From assembly GCA_949288785.1 (NCBI GenBank), contig CASELQ010000006.1:1-48888 (forward strand): a stretch of DNA of 48,888 nt, written 5' to 3'. Made by a program: the position numbers and the translations under genes. The DNA comes from an uncultured Eubacteriales bacterium. GTDB lineage: Bacteria > Bacillota > Clostridia > Christensenellales > Borkfalkiaceae. Below the pieces are notes generated by a model. The model saw only the letters and a program-made list of their open reading frames with translations, ran no database searches and was not told the DNA's origin. Positions 34,788 through 42,164 of the stretch are shown one piece after another (positions within the stretch are counted from its first letter, which is position 1; each line of letters starts with the position of its first letter).

Positions 34788-36272
34788 TTAAGCGTAGTTC
34801 TTTTCCGGCTGGCGCTTGGGCTCGCACGTTACGTTTATGCCGAGGTTTCGAAGCGTTGCCTCGTCCACGTGCGAGAGTATGACCGAAGAATGAAATTCCG
34901 AACCTTTTAATTTACGGAGCTGCTCTAACGCCTTTTTTGCGGTGGGGTTTGTTACCGCGCTCACCGCAAGCGATATGAGTATCTCATCCGTATGCAGCCG
35001 CGGGTTTACGCTGCCCATGTGGTTTATTTTGAGTTTCTGAATGGGCTCTATCACCGCCGAAGATATAAGATCAATGGAATCGTCTATATCCCCGAGCACT
35101 TTAAGCGCGTTTAACAGCAGCGCTGCGGAGGCACCCAGAAGATCGCCCGTTTTGCCGGTTACAATGCGCCCGTCCGGGAGTTGCAGCGCCGCGCACGGAG
35201 TGCCCGTGATAAGTTCCTTTTCAAGCGCCGCGGCAACCACCGCGCGGTCGTTTATGGTAACGGACATTCGCCGCATTAAAATCTCTATTTTGGAAACGGT
35301 CTCCTTGTTTACAAGCCCCTTTATGAAATCGAGCTGGGCGGCGTAATACCTTCTTATGATCTCCTGCTTGCTCGCCTCTTTGCACACATCGTCGTCAATA
35401 ATGCAAAAGCCCGCCATATTCACGCCCATATCGGTGGGGGACTTGTACGGGCATTTGCCCATAACCCTTTCCATTACGGCGGAAAGCACGGGAAACACCT
35501 CCACGTCTCTGTTATAATTGACCGCCATAACCCCGTATGCCTCCATGTGGAAGGGGTCTATCATGTTCATATCGTTCAAATCTGCGGTGGCAGCCTCGTA
35601 AGCGGCGTTCACGGGATGATTTAACGGCAGATTCCATACGGGAAACGTTTCGTACTTTGCATAGCCCGCCTTTACCCCGCGCTTGTGTTCGTGATACAGC
35701 TGCGAAAGGCAGGTAGCCATCTTGCCGCTGCCCGGACCCGGCGCCGTTACCACCACCAGCGGGCGGGTGGTTACCACGTATTCGTTTTTACCGTATCCCT
35801 CATCGCTCACTATCTTTTCCGGGTCGGAAGGATACCCGTCTATGGGATAATGGCGGTATACCTTTATTCCCATCAGTTCAAGGCGCTTCATAAACGAATC
35901 AGCCGAAGGCTGAGAGGCGTAGCGCGTTAAAACCACGCTGCCCACGTAAAAACCCTTTCTGCGGAATACGCCTATAAGGCGCAGCGCGTCCTGGTCGTAC
36001 GTAATGCCGAGGTCGCTCCTCGTCTTATTCTTCTCTATGTCGTTGGCGTTTATGACGATGAGTATTTCCGCCTGATCTTTTAATTGAGAGAGCATCTTTA
36101 TCTTGCTGTCCGGCTCAAAGCCCGGCAGCACGCGGGAGGCGTGAAAATCGTCGAACAGTTTTCCGCCGAATTCCAGATAAAGCTTGTCCCCGAACATGGC
36201 TATGCGGTCGAGAATTTTCGCCGACTGCATTTCAAGATACTTTCTGTTGTCAAATCCCTTTTTGTTCTTCAT
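34788..36272 (-). CDS. DUF1846-family protein
   Basis: A 494-aa cytoplasmic protein matching the DUF1846 family, found in many Bacillota and of unknown function. The N-terminus GFDNRKYLEMQSAKILDRIA and the segment EFGGKLFDDFHASRVLPGFE are family hallmarks. TTRPLVVVTAPGPGSGKMAT looks like a nucleotide-binding loop. Length agrees with the family (about 495). It is the last gene of a unit with the HPr-kinase-like protein and PqqD, starting 14 bases after PqqD. The Shine-Dalgarno is weak, so coupling to PqqD is likely. Confidence 0.92.
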   Translation of the reverse strand: MKNKKGFDNRKYLEMQSAKILDRIAMFGDKLYLEFGGKLFDDFHASRVLPGFEPDSKIKMLSQLKDQAEILIVINANDIEKNKTRSDLGITYDQDALRLIGVFRRKGFYVGSVVLTRYASQPSADSFMKRLELMGIKVYRHYPIDGYPSDPEKIVSDEGYGKNEYVVTTRPLVVVTAPGPGSGKMATCLSQLYHEHKRGVKAGYAKYETFPVWNLPLNHPVNAAYEAATADLNDMNMIDPFHMEAYGVMAVNYNRDVEVFPVLSAVMERVMGKCPYKSPTDMGVNMAGFCIIDDDVCKEASKQEIIRRYYAAQLDFIKGLVNKETVSKIEILMRRMSVTINDRAVVAAALEKELITGTPCAALQLPDGRIVTGKTGDLLGASAALLLNALKVLGDIDDSIDLISSAVIEPIQKLKINHMGSVNPRLHTDEILISLAVSAVTNPTAKKALEQLRKLKGSEFHSSVILSHVDEATLRNLGINVTCEPKRQPEKNYA

Positions 36273-36286
36273 AAGTATGCCGCCGT

Positions 36287-36550
36287 TCAGTCTACAAGAT
36301 TGGCGTTTTCGAGTTTTTCAAGAAAAGCCTTTATGTCGCGCGCGGCGGTTTCCCCGTCCACGTCGTACTCATTTAAAAGCGCGGTCTTTAGCTCCTCCTC
36401 CGTCGCGCCCTTTTCAAGCAGCCGCCATAAAAAAGCGCCCGTTTCGTTCAGGTTTATCACGCCGTTGAACTGTTTTACGGCATCCCCCACCGCGACCACG
36501 AGAAAACTGTCCGCCACTTCGCGCAGAATAAAACCCTGTTTAATTTTCAT
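36287..36550 (-). CDS. PqqD-family peptide-binding protein
   Basis: An 87-aa single-domain protein of the PqqD family, a winged-helix fold that binds leader peptides of ribosomally made, modified peptides (RRE domain). The family pattern is visible: LNETGAFLWRLLEKGATEEE, then LLNEYDVDGETAARDIKAFL, then ENANLVD. AAAGGAG lies 5-7 bases before the ATG. The gene overlaps the HPr-kinase-like gene by 11 bases, so they are made together. No precursor peptide, radical-SAM or cyclase gene is seen in the window. Confidence 0.88.
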   Translation of the reverse strand: MKIKQGFILREVADSFLVVAVGDAVKQFNGVINLNETGAFLWRLLEKGATEEELKTALLNEYDVDGETAARDIKAFLEKLENANLVD

Positions 36551-37268
36551 ATCCTTCTCCTTTACTCATCGCGTTATAAGACAGCGCGGCAGCCTCTGCC
36601 GATACGTTGCAGTATAACCTGTATAATTTAACTTCTTTGAGCATCTTGTCCACAAGCGCAAAATATTTATCCACGTCCTCCGCCTGCTCGGGCCTCAACG
36701 TCTGATTGAGTATCACCATAAGCATTTCCCTGGGCGGGATGCGCGTTATGGAATTGCTCTCGCCGCGGCGGAGTTCGCATATGGCGGCTATCTTTGCCCT
36801 CGTATTGGTGTCCAGGCGGTGTTTGCCGTTCCACGGAGTGCCGTAAACGTAAAACGCCCCGTCTGTATAACGGACTATGGGCTTATCGTCGTTTATCATG
36901 ACCGCCCTGTCCCCCAGCATCTCCCGCCACAGCCTTACGTGCGTGGACTTTCCCGTGCCGGAAGGCGCCGTGAAAAGATACGCCTTTCCGTCCACCGCCA
37001 CGGCGCTGCTGTGAAATATCACGCCCTGCCGCTCTTTAAGGCAATACACGCAGAGCTTGCGGAAGAGCGCCAGGCTTTCAAGATACGCGTCCGAAAAGCC
37101 TTCCGCCCCGCCGCGGGCGCGCTCGCTCTCTATGTCCTCCTTGGTAATGACCGCGTTGAACTCGGGAGCAAGACTGCCGGTGTAAAGATAATTTTTACAC
37201 AGTTCGGGAGTGTATTTATAGATATGGTTTGCGCTGAATACTATATCCGCTATTTTATATAAGGGCAT
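36540..37268 (-). CDS. HPr kinase-like P-loop protein
   Basis: A 242-aa protein of the HPr kinase/PEP carboxykinase superfamily. Walker A is FTAPSGTGKSTHVRLW near residue 110, with GDRAVMINDDKPIVRY after it and GTPWNGKHRLDTN further on, as in the HprK-like kinases of modified-peptide clusters. It lacks the N-terminal domain of true HPr kinase. Such proteins beside PqqD are candidates for peptide or protein serine kinases. The frame extends up to a TTG at 37337, but that codon lies inside the promoter's TTGACA; the first ATG, at 37268 (MPLYKIADIVFSA), is the better start. GGGAG lies 16 bases upstream of it, farther than usual. Confidence 0.85.
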   Translation of the reverse strand: MPLYKIADIVFSANHIYKYTPELCKNYLYTGSLAPEFNAVITKEDIESERARGGAEGFSDAYLESLALFRKLCVYCLKERQGVIFHSSAVAVDGKAYLFTAPSGTGKSTHVRLWREMLGDRAVMINDDKPIVRYTDGAFYVYGTPWNGKHRLDTNTRAKIAAICELRRGESNSITRIPPREMLMVILNQTLRPEQAEDVDKYFALVDKMLKEVKLYRLYCNVSAEAAALSYNAMSKGEGYEN

Positions 37269-37308
37269 TGTCCGATAAAACTTTCTCCCTTTATTGACCT
37301 TGTTTAAT

Positions 37309-37337
37309 ATTTTACCAAAGCCGGCGCGCTTTGTCAA
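37309..37337 (-). promoter_or_regulatory. Sigma-A promoter of the kinase-PqqD-DUF1846 operon
   Basis: TTGACA (37332-37337, perfect) and TAAAAT (37309-37314) are 17 bases apart on the minus strand. The start lies about 35 bases before the kinase ATG at 37268. It is back-to-back with the apbE promoter, the -35 boxes being 8 bases apart. Confidence 0.82.
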
Positions 37338-37345
37338 TACATAAT

Positions 37346-37374
37346 TTGCTTTTCCGCCCTCTTTTGTGTATAAT
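37346..37374 (+). promoter_or_regulatory. Sigma-A promoter of apbE, implying a leaderless mRNA
   Basis: TTGCTT (37346-37351) and TATAAT (37369-37374) are 17 bases apart, with an extended TGTG before the -10. A start 7-8 bases after the -10 falls at 37381-37382, exactly at the apbE ATG. Confidence 0.75.
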
Positions 37375-37381
37375 TACTATT

Positions 37382-38458
37382 ATGACAAGAAAAATTTGTG
37401 CAGTTGTTACCGCCCTCGTTATTGCCGCGTGCATATTCACGGCGGGCTGCAATAAAACCGATTACGCGGATTTTTACGCCTTTTCCTCACCCGTGCACGC
37501 AGAGGTTTCGGGGACCCTTTCGGATGAGATTAAAACAGATCTTAAAGACCTGATGAGCGCGCTCGAAGCGGAATTTTCGGTTTCGGGCGGGACTTTCGCC
37601 GCGCGCTTTAACGCGCTTTCCGCGGGGGAAAGCATTGCCGCGGAAGGGCACGTTAAAAAGGTGCTTGACACGGCTTACTCGTGTTACGAACTGACCGAAG
37701 GCAGGTTTGACCCCACGGTGATGCCGCTTACGCGGCTGTGGCAGTTCTATCCGGATTTCCCCGCGGCGGACTTTGCCCCGCCCGACAAAGAAGATATAGC
37801 CGCGCTGCTTGCAAGCGGAGCGATAGGGCTTGAAAACGTAAGATACGACCCCGAAAGCGGGCAGGTAACCAAACTCAATGCGGGCACGGAATTAGATTTC
37901 GGCGGCATATTAAAAGGTTACGCGGCACAACTTGCGGGAGAACTGCTGGTTGAAAACGGCTTTACCGAAGGATATGTGAATGTGGGCGGCAGCAGCCTGT
38001 TTATTTTGGGCTCGGACAGGCTTTATATAACCCACCCGAGAAAGGATGGCAACATAATATGCGTGGACATGAAAGGAAAAAACAACGCCGCAGTATCCAC
38101 CAGCGGCGATTATGAAAGGACTTACACCTATAACGGCAGGTCGTACTGCCATATCATAGACCCCGAAACCGGCATGACAGCCGGAACCGGCGTGGCGAGC
38201 GTAACCCTCATCGGCGGAGACGGAGCCGCGGCGGACGCGATAACCACGGCGCTGTGCCTTTGCGCGCACTCGCCCGAAAGCCCCTCAGACCCTGCGGCGA
38301 GCGAACTGGTACGCCTTATGCAAAAGGTTGCGGCGGCATATCCCGGCGCGGTAATCTTCGCCGTGTACGACGGCGAGGACGCCAAGCAGATAATAACCAA
38401 CGCCCAGGCGGGCGGCTTTACGTTAGAGGACGATAGTTATACCCCCGTATACATTTAG
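37382..38458 (+). CDS. apbE: FAD:protein FMN transferase (ApbE lipoprotein)
   Basis: Covalently attaches FMN from FAD to Ser/Thr of target flavoproteins on the outer membrane face. The protein is 358 aa. It has a lipoprotein signal ending FTAGC (lipid Cys near residue 23). ApbE motifs include ELTEGRFDPTVMPLTRLW, GTELDFGGILKGYA with the GGILKG flavin-site loop, VNVGGSSLFILG and HIIDPETGMTAG near the C-terminus. The frame could begin at 37331, but that would place the N-terminus inside the promoter; I chose the ATG at 37382, which starts the signal peptide. No Shine-Dalgarno precedes it. No Rnf/Nqr or FMN_bind partner is in the window. Confidence 0.92.
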   Translation: MTRKICAVVTALVIAACIFTAGCNKTDYADFYAFSSPVHAEVSGTLSDEIKTDLKDLMSALEAEFSVSGGTFAARFNALSAGESIAAEGHVKKVLDTAYSCYELTEGRFDPTVMPLTRLWQFYPDFPAADFAPPDKEDIAALLASGAIGLENVRYDPESGQVTKLNAGTELDFGGILKGYAAQLAGELLVENGFTEGYVNVGGSSLFILGSDRLYITHPRKDGNIICVDMKGKNNAAVSTSGDYERTYTYNGRSYCHIIDPETGMTAGTGVASVTLIGGDGAAADAITTALCLCAHSPESPSDPAASELVRLMQKVAAAYPGAVIFAVYDGEDAKQIITNAQAGGFTLEDDSYTPVYI

Positions 38459-38531
38459 TTTTGCCCCGCACTTTTGTGCATATAAACGCATTGTAAAACG
38501 GCGTTTTTATTTTTATAAAACAGTAAAAGTC

Positions 38532-38568
38532 TGCCCTGCGCGGGGAATAAAATACCCCGCGCAGGGCA
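38532..38568. terminator. GC-rich hairpin between convergent apbE and the ABC transporter
   Basis: A perfect 14-bp stem TGCCCTGCGCGGGG / CCCCGCGCAGGGCA with a 9-base AT loop lies between two convergent genes. T runs beside it are weak (AAAAGTTT on plus; GACTTTTAC on minus). It is probably a bidirectional terminator. Confidence 0.6.
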
Positions 38569-38650
38569 AAAGTTTATCGTATGCGCGTGTTTTTACGTTT
38601 TAATAACATATGCGCATATTTGTATTTTCCGTATTTTTTAACGAGCGCCG

Positions 38651-39322
38651 TTATATCTTTCTGCCCGTTTTGAGCATGATTTCAAGCAGTTCCTTTTCCC
38701 CTTCTTGCCCGCGGTTCGGCTTGTCGTAAATAATTTTACCGTTCGAAATAATTATTATCCTGTCCGCAAGATAGCACGCCTCCTTCACGTCGTGCGTAAC
38801 GAATACGGCAGTCTTGCCCTCGTCTTTGCGGAATTCTTTAAACATATCCATAAGCGAATATTTGAGCGCGGGATCGAGGTTTATAAAGGGTTCGTCCATC
38901 AGAATGACGGGCGAATCGAAAAGAAACGCCCTTAAAAGTGCCACCCGCCTCTTCATACCGGCGGAAAGCGCAGAGGGATATGCCTTTTCATAGCCTCCGA
39001 GCCCCGCTTTTTCAAGGGCGGCGGAAATCTCAGCGGTATCGGCGTTTTTGCCGCCGCAGGTAAGCATAAGATTTTGTTGCACGGTGAGGTTCGGTACCAG
39101 CCTGTCGCTCTGAAACACGTAGGAAACGGGTGCTCCCCTTTCAAGTCCGCTTACGGTGCCCGAATAATCGGTGAGCGAAGCAAGTATATTTAAAAGAGTG
39201 GTCTTGCCCGACCCGCTCTCCCCGAGCACGGCGGTAACCTTTCCCTCTTCCAGGCAGAGGTCAAAACCCGAATATACCGTTTTTTCACCGTATTTTTTTG
39301 TGATGTTTTTAAGTTCTATCAT
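38651..39322 (-). CDS. ABC transporter ATP-binding protein (SsuB/TauB-like)
   Basis: A 223-aa ATPase that powers the importer. Walker A is GESGSGKTT, the Q-loop VFQSD, the signature LSAGMKRRVALLRA, Walker B VILMDEPF and the H-loop VTHDVKEA. The sequence type (short, with a TauB/SsuB-style DVKEACYLAD) matches nitrate/sulfonate/thiamine-precursor importers. It has no convincing Shine-Dalgarno. It lies 55 bases after the permease gene and is the last gene of the operon. Confidence 0.93.
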   Translation of the reverse strand: MIELKNITKKYGEKTVYSGFDLCLEEGKVTAVLGESGSGKTTLLNILASLTDYSGTVSGLERGAPVSYVFQSDRLVPNLTVQQNLMLTCGGKNADTAEISAALEKAGLGGYEKAYPSALSAGMKRRVALLRAFLFDSPVILMDEPFINLDPALKYSLMDMFKEFRKDEGKTAVFVTHDVKEACYLADRIIIISNGKIIYDKPNRGQEGEKELLEIMLKTGRKI

Positions 39323-39377
39323 GTTTTAAAACTTTATAAAACGGCGCATGCCTCGCCCGTGTACAGCGTTATGCTTT

Positions 39378-40130
39378 TTATCTGCGCCTTTCCGCAGAGC
39401 GCGCCAGCAGCCCGAACACCCCTTCCGCAATCAGCCCCAAAGCCACCGAAACAAGCACAAGCGCTATCATGGTAGCCGTTTCAAGATAGACCTTTGAGGT
39501 ATTTAACAGATACCCCAAAGAGCGCCCCGTCTGCGCAAGCACTTCCGCCGCCACCATAAGTTTTACGTTAAGAGAAAGCCCGGACCCTGCCGAACGGAGC
39601 AATTGCGGCAGCACGGCGGGAACCTTCACCTTAAAAAACACTTCCCTTTTCGGCACGGCATACACGCGGCACATTTCAATAAGGTCGCCGTCTATTGCGC
39701 CCAGCGCGTTTTTAATGTTTGTAAAAATAGTGGGCAGCACTACCAGCATGGTAACCAGCACGGGGGCTACCCTCGAATTCGTCCACACAAGCAGCAAAAG
39801 CACCACCGCCACCGTGGGCAGCGCCCTTATTATCGCTATAACGGGGGCTATGAGCTTTGCCGCAAAATCGCTTTTTTCCGCGGCAAGCGCAAATATGAAA
39901 GCAAGTAAAAAAGATACGGCAAAGGCTATCAGGCTGCGAAGAAGGGTGTTTAATACCGCCCCGTAAAATTCCGCGTGCCCGAACAGCCCGAAAAATTCTC
40001 CGAAAGTCTGACCTATGGTCGGCAATATATACTGATTGTCGGTTGCGGCGGCTGCTGCCGCCCATATACCGAATATGGCTGCCACGGATATAAGCGGCGC
40101 CGCTATGCCGAGTACTTTGTTTTTATCCAC
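39378..40130 (-). CDS. ABC transporter permease (SsuC/TauC-like)
   Basis: A 250-aa membrane subunit with about six membrane segments and the BPD_transp_1 fold. The EAA loop that contacts the ATPase is EMCRVYAVPKREVFFKVKVP. It starts at GTG (40130) with AAGGG 6 bases upstream. It sits 18 bases after the binding-protein gene, clearly in the same operon. It belongs to the same importer type as the ATPase and binding protein beside it. Confidence 0.92.
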   Translation of the reverse strand: MDKNKVLGIAAPLISVAAIFGIWAAAAAATDNQYILPTIGQTFGEFFGLFGHAEFYGAVLNTLLRSLIAFAVSFLLAFIFALAAEKSDFAAKLIAPVIAIIRALPTVAVVLLLLVWTNSRVAPVLVTMLVVLPTIFTNIKNALGAIDGDLIEMCRVYAVPKREVFFKVKVPAVLPQLLRSAGSGLSLNVKLMVAAEVLAQTGRSLGYLLNTSKVYLETATMIALVLVSVALGLIAEGVFGLLARSAERRR

Positions 40131-40148
40131 TTTTTTCCCTTTTTTGCT

Positions 40149-41240
40149 TTATGCGGCGGAAACCGTCAAAAAGAAATCGTCCACAACCTGTACTGCGGGC
40201 GGAATATCCAGCCCTACGCCCACGTTTATTATGTCCGCAAGATAGGCTTTAACGTCGTCTTTCGCGTCCGCCGCCCCCTGCCAGCGGATGTTGCAGCCCC
40301 GTATCACTTCCGCGGTAACGGCGGAAGGCTGCAAAGAAGGCGTAAAGCCCGCTTCCTTGTCCGTGATGTTTTTATTCACCGCGTTCACCGCTTCCGCGGG
40401 ATTTGCCGCCGCCCACTCCGCCGCGGCGGTAAACTTATCGCCGAGTGCCGACATAACCTCGGGATATTCGTTTGCAACGCTGCTCTTTACCATAAGCACT
40501 GCCTGAGGATATTCTCTGCTTTCCGCGTCGTACATATCCTGTAAACTAAGCCGGTAAAAGGTCTTGCCCTGTGCGGCGGCTTTTGTTTCCAGCGTGGTTG
40601 CGGCAGGTTCGGGAAGCAGCCCGTAAGAGAGTTTGCCCGACAGTAACAGCGGCATCATATCGGAGGCCTGCTGAAAATAATTCAAAGTAATTTTATCAGC
40701 GGCGGCGCTGTCCCCCGTCTCTATGCAATCGGAAAGCCCCGCCTTACTCAGGGCGGCGCGCAAGGTTAGGTCGGGCACAAGCCCTTCGCCTATAACGCCC
40801 ACCACCTGACCTTTAAGTCCTTCCGCCGTGAGATTTTCGCTCGCGCTCATTATAAACAGATTGCCGTGAGTAATTACCGCCGCCATTTTATAGGGATCTT
40901 CCGCGTTGGCTTTATAGAGTTTAGAAGCCGCGTTCACGGGCAGTATCACAAAGTCGCCGTACCCTTTGGCTCCGTTTAAATACATGGATATATCGTTTGA
41001 GGATACCACGTTATAATCTACGCTGTGCCCCAGTCCCAGGTCGTCCCCTTCCTTAATAAACTTTGCTATGGCAAGGGCGGGCGCCCCGTCCGGCACGTAA
41101 AAAGTAAAGGTAACGTCCTGCCCGTCCGTGCCGCCGTTACCTCCGCCCCCGCCGTTTGCGTCCCCGTCTCTTCCGCAGGCGGTAAACGCCAGCAACGCAC
41201 AGCACAAAACGGTTATTATAATGCCGTAAAACTTTTTCAT
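40149..41240 (-). CDS. ABC transporter substrate-binding lipoprotein (NMT1/SsuA-like)
   Basis: A 363-aa lipoprotein. Signal MKKFYGIIITVLCCALLAFT is followed by lipobox FTAC. A Gly/Asn-rich linker (GGGGGNGGTDG) follows, then a periplasmic-binding fold beginning VTFTFYVPDGAPALAIAKFI, the usual start of NMT1/SsuA-type proteins for sulfonates, nitrate or thiamine pyrimidine precursors. The ligand cannot be fixed from sequence. The frame opens at 41318, but the signal peptide and AAAGGAG place the start at 41240. A promoter, structured leader and terminator precede it, suggesting ligand-controlled expression. Confidence 0.88.
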   Translation of the reverse strand: MKKFYGIIITVLCCALLAFTACGRDGDANGGGGGNGGTDGQDVTFTFYVPDGAPALAIAKFIKEGDDLGLGHSVDYNVVSSNDISMYLNGAKGYGDFVILPVNAASKLYKANAEDPYKMAAVITHGNLFIMSASENLTAEGLKGQVVGVIGEGLVPDLTLRAALSKAGLSDCIETGDSAAADKITLNYFQQASDMMPLLLSGKLSYGLLPEPAATTLETKAAAQGKTFYRLSLQDMYDAESREYPQAVLMVKSSVANEYPEVMSALGDKFTAAAEWAAANPAEAVNAVNKNITDKEAGFTPSLQPSAVTAEVIRGCNIRWQGAADAKDDVKAYLADIINVGVGLDIPPAVQVVDDFFLTVSAA

Positions 41241-41269
41241 ACGCTCTCCTTTGCGCCTTAAAAACCGGC

Positions 41270-41302
41270 AAAAATAAACTCCCTCTGCCGCTGCAAAGGG
41301 AG
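41270..41302 (-). terminator. Leader terminator (attenuator) of the ABC operon
   Basis: On the minus strand CTCCCTTTGC / GCAGAGGGAG (41302-41279) form a 10-bp stem with one G-U pair and a 4-base loop, followed at once by TTTATTTTT (41278-41270). It lies inside the leader, about 30 bases before the ATG. An upstream GCAAAGGG (41358-41351) is fully complementary to its 5' arm. Confidence 0.82.
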
Positions 41303-41396
41303 GAACTCGTGTAACCAAAGCCGAACGGCTTTGAAAATCACCTTATTCAACCCTTTGCTTTCAGGCGCACCTTTTAGTTTAGGTATTTACGTATTT
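41303..41396 (-). ncRNA. Candidate riboswitch/attenuator leader of the ABC operon, unassigned
   Basis: About 95 bases of leader RNA lie between the promoter and the terminator stem. It contains an 8-bp hairpin CAAAGCCG / CGGCTTTG (41316-41323 / 41326-41333, minus strand) and the antiterminator segment GCAAAGGG (41351-41358). If this pairs with CCCTTTGC of the terminator, the terminator cannot form and the importer is expressed. The architecture is that of a transcriptional riboswitch or other attenuator. It does not show the conserved core of the TPP, FMN, cobalamin, SAM, purine, glycine or lysine classes as I know them. Confidence 0.5.
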
Positions 41397-41425
41397 ATTT
41401 TACCCCGTACGGCAAAAAAAGTCAA
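41397..41425 (-). promoter_or_regulatory. Sigma-A promoter of the ABC transporter operon
   Basis: TTGACT (41420-41425) and TAAAAT (41397-41402) are 17 bases apart on the minus strand. The start near 41390 gives a leader of about 150 bases. Between here and the spoIIID stop at 41694 I see only AT-rich sequence without a gene. Confidence 0.8.
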
Positions 41426-41693
41426 GCTCTTTACAGCCGTTTTTCTTTCGCTCCGCCAAAATCTGACCTGTTCAGCCAGCACTTTTTAAACAATATATAT
41501 GTTATTTGCGCATACCTTTTAATTTAACGCCGTTTTTATTATATATACGCATATATTAACAACTATAAAAGACCAAGACCTCTTTTTGCTGCTTTTTTGT
41601 ATATTTGCGGCTTGTCCGCCAAGTTACGCCTTTCCCCGGCGCCGGTAAAACAAGGCGAGGAAATCATATAAAAATTATATGGCAAAACGGCGG

Positions 41694-41960
41694 TTATTTT
41701 TCCGCTTCCGCCCTTTCCGAAAGATATTTAAGCCTTGTGGCTTCTCCCCCGCGCAGGTGCCGCTCCGCAAGATTTTTTTCAAGCACTCCGCGCACTTTCA
41801 GATATAAATCTTTGTCAATAAACATCAGCCGTTCGGTAACGTCCTTATGTACGGTGGATTTACTCACCGCAAACGCCGCGGCGCATTCCCTTACGGTAGC
41901 CCCCGTTTCCAAAATATACTCGGCACACCTCACCGCGCGCCGCTCCATATACTCCCACAT
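41694..41960 (-). CDS. spoIIID: Stage III sporulation transcriptional regulator SpoIIID
   Basis: An 88-aa DNA-binding protein of the mother-cell sporulation programme, which adjusts sigma-E and sigma-K gene expression. It has the helix-turn-helix AAAFAVSKSTVHKDVTERL (about residues 27-45) and the strongly conserved HLRGGEATRLKYL near the C-terminus, both diagnostic for SpoIIID. GGGGG precedes the ATG by about 8 bases. It is a single gene with a good sigma-E-type promoter upstream, as in Bacillus, so the organism very likely sporulates or descends from sporulating ancestors. Confidence 0.97.
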   Translation of the reverse strand: MWEYMERRAVRCAEYILETGATVRECAAAFAVSKSTVHKDVTERLMFIDKDLYLKVRGVLEKNLAERHLRGGEATRLKYLSERAEAEK

Positions 41961-41991
41961 ACAATGTTCCCCCGCTTTTTCGCGTTGTTAC

Positions 41992-42020
41992 ATTCTATGT
42001 CGAATTTTGCCTTAATATGA
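41992..42020 (-). promoter_or_regulatory. Sigma-E-type promoter of spoIIID
   Basis: TCATATT (42014-42020) and CATAGAAT (41992-41999) on the minus strand are 14 bases apart. The sigma-E consensus is KMATATT-N14-CATACA-T, so the -35 is a full match and the -10 differs at one base. No sigma-A promoter is evident. Confidence 0.82.
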
Positions 42021-42067
42021 CGAATTAAAAAACGTAGGTTCTATTAAACTTTTTAAATATGAAATAT

Positions 42068-42113
42068 AAAGCGAACGGCAGTGAGCTGCTTATTGCACAC
42101 CGCCGTTCGCTTT
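42068..42113. terminator. Terminator between spoIIID and the surface-enzyme operon
   Basis: A perfect 12-bp stem AAAGCGAACGGC (42068-42079) / GCCGTTCGCTTT (42102-42113) with a 22-base loop. In the minus direction it runs into TTTATATTTC. It lies about 50 bases after the stop of the lipoprotein gene to its right. Confidence 0.7.
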
Positions 42114-42164
42114 AATTAAAGCTGCTGTTATTTTATAAATTTCAATCTAAAACACAAAATTGAC

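Noticed and set aside
41241..41425. TPP riboswitch, expected for a thiamine-precursor importer
   Set aside because: The conserved CUGAGA and the UUGAACCUGAUC-type segments are absent, so I left the leader unassigned.
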